A DNA stretch of 64,000 nt, from contig JAJZBZ010000003.1 in NCBI GenBank assembly GCA_021846275.1, positions 372,001 to 436,000 of the forward strand, written 5' to 3'. This DNA comes from Acidobacteriota bacterium (GTDB taxonomy: Bacteria > Acidobacteriota > Terriglobia > Terriglobales > Acidobacteriaceae). The notes below the pieces were generated by a model. That model was given only the letters and a program-made list of their open reading frames with translations. It was not told where the DNA came from and ran no database searches. Made by a program: the position numbers and the translations under genes. Below are positions 60,985 to 64,000 of this stretch, piece by piece (position 1 is the first letter of the stretch; each line of letters begins with the position of its first letter).

Positions 60985-62856
60985 TCAGCCCAGCTTCGGA
61001 TGCAGCTTGTGGTAGCCCGTCGCATCCTGATACGCCCGGCCAAAGGCCAGCAGCTTCGCGTCCTGGTACGGCGCGGCCAGCATCGTCAGGCTCACCGGCG
61101 TTCCCGGCCCGCCAATGTTGTCGTCATTGCCGTCATCGGTCTGCGGCGGAGTCGGCGCATCGGCTCCGCGCAACCCGTTCGGCAGGATCAGCGCCGGATG
61201 CCCGGTCAGGTTCGTCGCCACCAGTTGCTCGCCATAGGTCGGCGTCACAATCACGTCCACCTCTTCAAACATCCGCGCCCACTCCGCAATCGCCAGCGTC
61301 CGCGCACGGTTCGCCTGAATGTACTCCACCGCCGGATAGAGCCGCGCCACGCGAAAGTCATTCGGCCAGTCCGCCGGTCCCTGCTCGGTCAGCAGGCTGT
61401 CGCGCCCGCTCATCGTCAGCTCGTCAAAGGCCGCCGCCGCCTCGGCCGTCAGCAGCGGCGTCATCGCCCCATACGGCAGCTTCGGCATCTCCACCGGAAT
61501 CAACGCCACGCCCATCTTCCGCAGCGCCGACAGCGCCGCCCGGTCGTACTGCTGATCGTAAACTCGCCGCGCGTGACCCGCCGCCGCCTGAGCATTCCGC
61601 GCTTCGCGAGCCTTTTTCTGCTCCGCCGTCTCGCCCGGTTTCGCCTCGCGCGCATGGAATGGCGGAATCGAATTGAAATCGCTCTTGAAGTATCCAACGC
61701 GCAGCCGCTTCCAGTCGTAATCCGCATCCCAGTTGAAAGCTGCCGGTTTCACCGTCAGGTCCATGCCGTCCGGCCCGAAGATCGACTGCATCACCATCGC
61801 GCAATCCTCCACGCTCCGGCAGATCGGCCCCAGCTTGTCCATCGTCCAGCTCAGCGCCATTGCGCCGGTCCGCGGCACAAATCCGAAGGTTGGCCGCAAC
61901 CCCGTATCCCCGCAGCGCGTCGAAGGCGACGAGATCGACCCCAGCGTCTCGGAGCCAATTGCAAAACCCACGCACCCGGCAGCCACCGCGCTCGCCGGTC
62001 CAGCCGACGACCCACTCGACCCCTGCCGTGGGTTCCACGGATTCCGCGTCTGCCCGCCAAACCAGTGGTCCCCCATGGCCAGCGCGCCCAGCGTCAGCTT
62101 CGCCACCAGAATCGCCCCCGCCGCATCCAGCCGCTCAACGACTGTCGCATCCGCGTCTATCACCTGCTTCTCAAAACCGCCAGCGCCCCACGTCGTCGGA
62201 TAGCCTTTCACCGCCAGCAAATCCTTCGCGCCCCACGGAATGCCGTGCAGCGGTCCGCGATACAGCCCCGCCGCAATCTCCGCGTCGGCGGCCCTGGCCT
62301 GTGCTCGCGCCCGCTCCTCGGTCAGCGTAATCACAAAATGCAGCGTCGCGTCGTTTCGCTTCAGCCGCGCCAGATACATCTCCGTCAGCTGCATTGCAGT
62401 GATTTTGCGCGCCTTCACCAGCGCGGCCAACTCGCCCACCGTGGTAAAGGCCAAATCTTCCAGATTGGACGGAACTGCCGAGACCTCCACCTTGCTCCAG
62501 CGCGGCTGTTCGATGCCCGTTTCCAGCACGGCTCCGGCAGCCAGGGGATCGAAGACGAAGGCCGGTGCCACGCTGTTCGGCATCTTCAGCGCGCGAATCG
62601 CCTGGTAGCTCTCGCGCTGCCCCTCGACACCCTCGATCATCATCTTGCGCTGCGCCTCGGTCAGCTTCACTCCAGCCACCGCCGCCGCCTCGTCAATCAG
62701 CTCCGGCGTAATCGGCAGCGTCGCCGACTGGCTTTTCTCCTGCGCCTGAGTGGCAAGTGTGTAGAGCGCGCCCGGCAGCAACGTGCTGCCGACACCCGCC
62801 TGCGCGCACAGGGTGAGAAATCTGCGCCGATTCCATCCGTCTGCCTCTGCGTTCAT
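60985..62856 (-). CDS. Tat-exported amidase-signature family hydrolase
   Basis: A 623-residue protein. The start MNAEADGWNRRRFLTLCAQAG is a Tat signal. The amidase-signature catalytic triad is visible: lysine in GIPWGAKDLLAVKG, cis-serine in RQGSSGSSAGPASAV and nucleophile serine in GFAIGSETLGSI. These enzymes cleave amide bonds; an exported copy is more likely to act on peptides or amides than in Glu-tRNA amidation. The first 90 residues (PITPELIDEAAAVAG) are an extra helical part. ATG 62856 has AGGA upstream. The ABC ATPase follows immediately. Confidence 0.9.
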   Translation of the reverse strand: MNAEADGWNRRRFLTLCAQAGVGSTLLPGALYTLATQAQEKSQSATLPITPELIDEAAAVAGVKLTEAQRKMMIEGVEGQRESYQAIRALKMPNSVAPAFVFDPLAAGAVLETGIEQPRWSKVEVSAVPSNLEDLAFTTVGELAALVKARKITAMQLTEMYLARLKRNDATLHFVITLTEERARAQARAADAEIAAGLYRGPLHGIPWGAKDLLAVKGYPTTWGAGGFEKQVIDADATVVERLDAAGAILVAKLTLGALAMGDHWFGGQTRNPWNPRQGSSGSSAGPASAVAAGCVGFAIGSETLGSISSPSTRCGDTGLRPTFGFVPRTGAMALSWTMDKLGPICRSVEDCAMVMQSIFGPDGMDLTVKPAAFNWDADYDWKRLRVGYFKSDFNSIPPFHAREAKPGETAEQKKAREARNAQAAAGHARRVYDQQYDRAALSALRKMGVALIPVEMPKLPYGAMTPLLTAEAAAAFDELTMSGRDSLLTEQGPADWPNDFRVARLYPAVEYIQANRARTLAIAEWARMFEEVDVIVTPTYGEQLVATNLTGHPALILPNGLRGADAPTPPQTDDGNDDNIGGPGTPVSLTMLAAPYQDAKLLAFGRAYQDATGYHKLHPKLG

Positions 62857-62901
62857 CTTCGATCCTTCCGCGCTCTGGGTTGCATTCCAAATCCCGCAAG
62901 A

Positions 62902-62936
62902 ACAGCGAAAGCCTCCCATAAGGAGGCCTTCGCTGT
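62902..62936 (-). terminator. hairpin between the TPR gene and the amidase gene
   Basis: Arms 62902-62916 and 62922-62936 pair in 14 of 15 positions with a CATAA loop. There is no long T tract on either side, so it is a probable but not textbook terminator for the TPR gene, or a transcript-stabilising hairpin. It lies 16 bases after the TPR stop codon. Confidence 0.55.
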
Positions 62937-62952
62937 CATATCCCAATTTGTA

Positions 62953-63789
62953 TCAGTGCATGTTTCCGTTCGAGTCCATCACGATTCCGCCAGACCCCTG
63001 GTTCTGCTTGGCTTCGTTGGCCTTGCGCGTGCCCATTGCCTTGTCGCGCCAGTCGTCCGCCGACGCCACATCCGCCTTGCGCCCTGCCTCGTTGCCGCAT
63101 TCCAGATCAGCCTTGCGGCGATAGATCAGGTTCATATAAGCCATCGCGTCGTCGTAGTCCGGACGATTCTCAATCGCCATGTTCAGATACTTCAGGCCAT
63201 CCTCGACCAGCGGAGCATTCTCCTCCTGAAGCTTTTGGCAGTCCTTCTTAGGCAGCTTGACGTTTCCAAGGCCGTCATCGTTGATTCCATCCGGAGCCAG
63301 AATCTTCAGCGCGTTCTCGTGCGCCTCGGTCCAGTCGATCACTCCCACGGTGTATGCGGCTTCCGGATCTTTAGGGTCCACAGCCAGAACTTTTTCCTGC
63401 CACTGCTTCGCCTCGTCCAGTTTCTTGATGTTGAAGTAGAGGCTTGCAATTCCCTTGATGCTGTTCACATCCGTGGGATCCTGCTGCAAGACTTCCTGAT
63501 AAATCTCAATCGCCTGATTGGCGGTCTTCAGATTGTCCGGCGAGTCCAAACCAGGAACAACATTCTGAGAGAGAGCGGTGGCCAGGTAATTCTTTGCCAT
63601 TGGCAGTGTGGGATCGTCCGCAATGGCGGTCTGGAAATGAGCAATCGCAGCCTCATATTTGCCCGCTTTGTATGCCTCGACACCCTTGTTCAGTTGATCT
63701 CGTGCCGCCAGCCGTTTGCATCCGGTGAAGGTAACCGCCATCACAACCAGGCTTGCCGCAAGGATCGGCAGACGTACGCTTCGATTCAT
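62953..63789 (-). CDS. TPR-repeat lipoprotein
   Basis: A 278-residue lipoprotein with lipobox FTGC at residues 21-24, so it is anchored in a membrane facing the periplasm. At least three tetratricopeptide repeats follow (LNKGVEAYKAGKYEAAIAHFQTAI, ANQAIEIYQEVLQQDPTDVNSI, AKQWQEKVLAVDPKDPEAAY), with a fourth near NMAIENRPDYDDAMAYMNL. TPRs bind proteins; the partner is unknown. The exbD-like gene end lies 91 bases upstream on the same strand, so a link to a TonB/ExbBD energising system is possible. Confidence 0.85.
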   Translation of the reverse strand: MNRSVRLPILAASLVVMAVTFTGCKRLAARDQLNKGVEAYKAGKYEAAIAHFQTAIADDPTLPMAKNYLATALSQNVVPGLDSPDNLKTANQAIEIYQEVLQQDPTDVNSIKGIASLYFNIKKLDEAKQWQEKVLAVDPKDPEAAYTVGVIDWTEAHENALKILAPDGINDDGLGNVKLPKKDCQKLQEENAPLVEDGLKYLNMAIENRPDYDDAMAYMNLIYRRKADLECGNEAGRKADVASADDWRDKAMGTRKANEAKQNQGSGGIVMDSNGNMH

Positions 63790-63880
63790 GTTCGTTTCCT
63801 TCTCCTTCGAGTCCTCGCCAGCGGTTCGTGCCTGGCTCCCCCGCGTTATGCTGCCAACCGATTCCCTGTTCGCAACCCGA

Positions 63881-64000
63881 TCACTGACCCGCCAGAATCT
63901 TCGGCGTCATCAGGCCCACATGGTCCACTCCGGCGGCGGTGCCGATGTCGATCACCTCGGCAACCTTCGCGAAATCGACATCATCGTCACCCTTGACGAA
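63881..64000 (-). CDS. ExbD/TolR-type biopolymer transport protein, C-terminal end (partial)
   Basis: The last 39 codons of a gene that continues beyond the window. The visible part ends with VDFAKVAEVIDIGTAAGVDHVGLMTPKI and TGA at 63883-63881, a pattern typical of the periplasmic domain of ExbD/TolR proteins, which work with ExbB/TolQ and TonB/TolA to energise outer-membrane transport. Only the end is available. Confidence 0.75.
   Translation of the reverse strand, partial: FVKGDDDVDFAKVAEVIDIGTAAGVDHVGLMTPKILAGQ

Noticed and set aside
61000-63996. A 998-codon open frame on the plus strand opposite the amidase and TPR genes
   Set aside because: Same Arg/His-rich composition; the minus-strand genes have Tat and lipoprotein signals and family motifs.

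Overview
The window is chromosomal DNA from a GC-rich Gram-negative bacterium, most likely an acidobacterium of the Terriglobia/Acidobacteriaceae type. This is inferred from the gene mix: a sedolisin (S53) protease with Ig-like repeats, a Tat-exported GH127 enzyme, an ECF sigma / HEAT anti-sigma / PDZ cassette, a DUF885 protein, a Tat amidase and an RND pump. No database search was possible. No phage, complete insertion sequence, CRISPR array or replication origin was seen.

Layout. 1-2.1 kb: end of prfA, prmC, a zinc alcohol dehydrogenase. 2.2-8.9 kb (minus): a compact histidine operon, hisI-hisG-hisDC-hisB-hisH-hisF-hisA, in which hisD and hisC are one fused gene. It is preceded by a promoter, a histidine-rich leader peptide, an antiterminator and an intrinsic terminator, which together form a ribosome-mediated attenuator. 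9-14.6 kb: a small exported HhH protein, an RND pump with its adaptor, a queuosine-precursor transporter. 14.9-23.1 kb: a hypothetical gene, tRNA-Pro, yggX, ispE, tRNA-Gln, prs, rplY, pth, rpsF, rpsR, rplI, a glycosyltransferase. 23.1-26.6 kb: the S53 protease.

26.9-38.3 kb: a segment whose base skew is opposite to its flanks (plus strand G-rich instead of C-rich, whichever strand is coding). It carries yqeY, GH127, rnhA, the sigma/anti-sigma/PDZ cassette, a radical SAM gene, a membrane-anchored trehalose-6-phosphate synthase, otsB and rpsT. Its two ends carry an inverted repeat of about 250 bp: the start of yqeY on the left and a broken copy of it on the right. This looks like an 11-kb inversion. 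Next to the right end lies a low-GC, probably foreign, nuclease-like gene.

39.5-42.8 kb: a serine-type operon with a dyad-containing promoter, a class V aminotransferase and a 3-phosphoglycerate dehydrogenase that has an XRE helix-turn-helix domain in frame at its N-terminus. 42.8-50.7 kb (minus): mfd, a DUF885 hydrolase, galU, a phosphohexomutase. 50.8-54.7 kb: threonine catabolism (tdh, kbl) followed by homoserine dehydrogenase. 55-58.5 kb: rlmB, an M1-like protein with a broken zinc site and a HigBA-type toxin-antitoxin pair, again with reversed base skew. 58.5-64 kb: a gene-poor kilobase, a hypothetical gene, a peptide ABC ATPase with a Tat amidase, a TPR lipoprotein and the end of an exbD-like gene.

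The most noteworthy items are the his attenuator, the HisD-HisC fusion, the HTH-SerA fusion with its dyad promoter, the sensor-like OtsA, and the inverted segment with matching inverted repeats.
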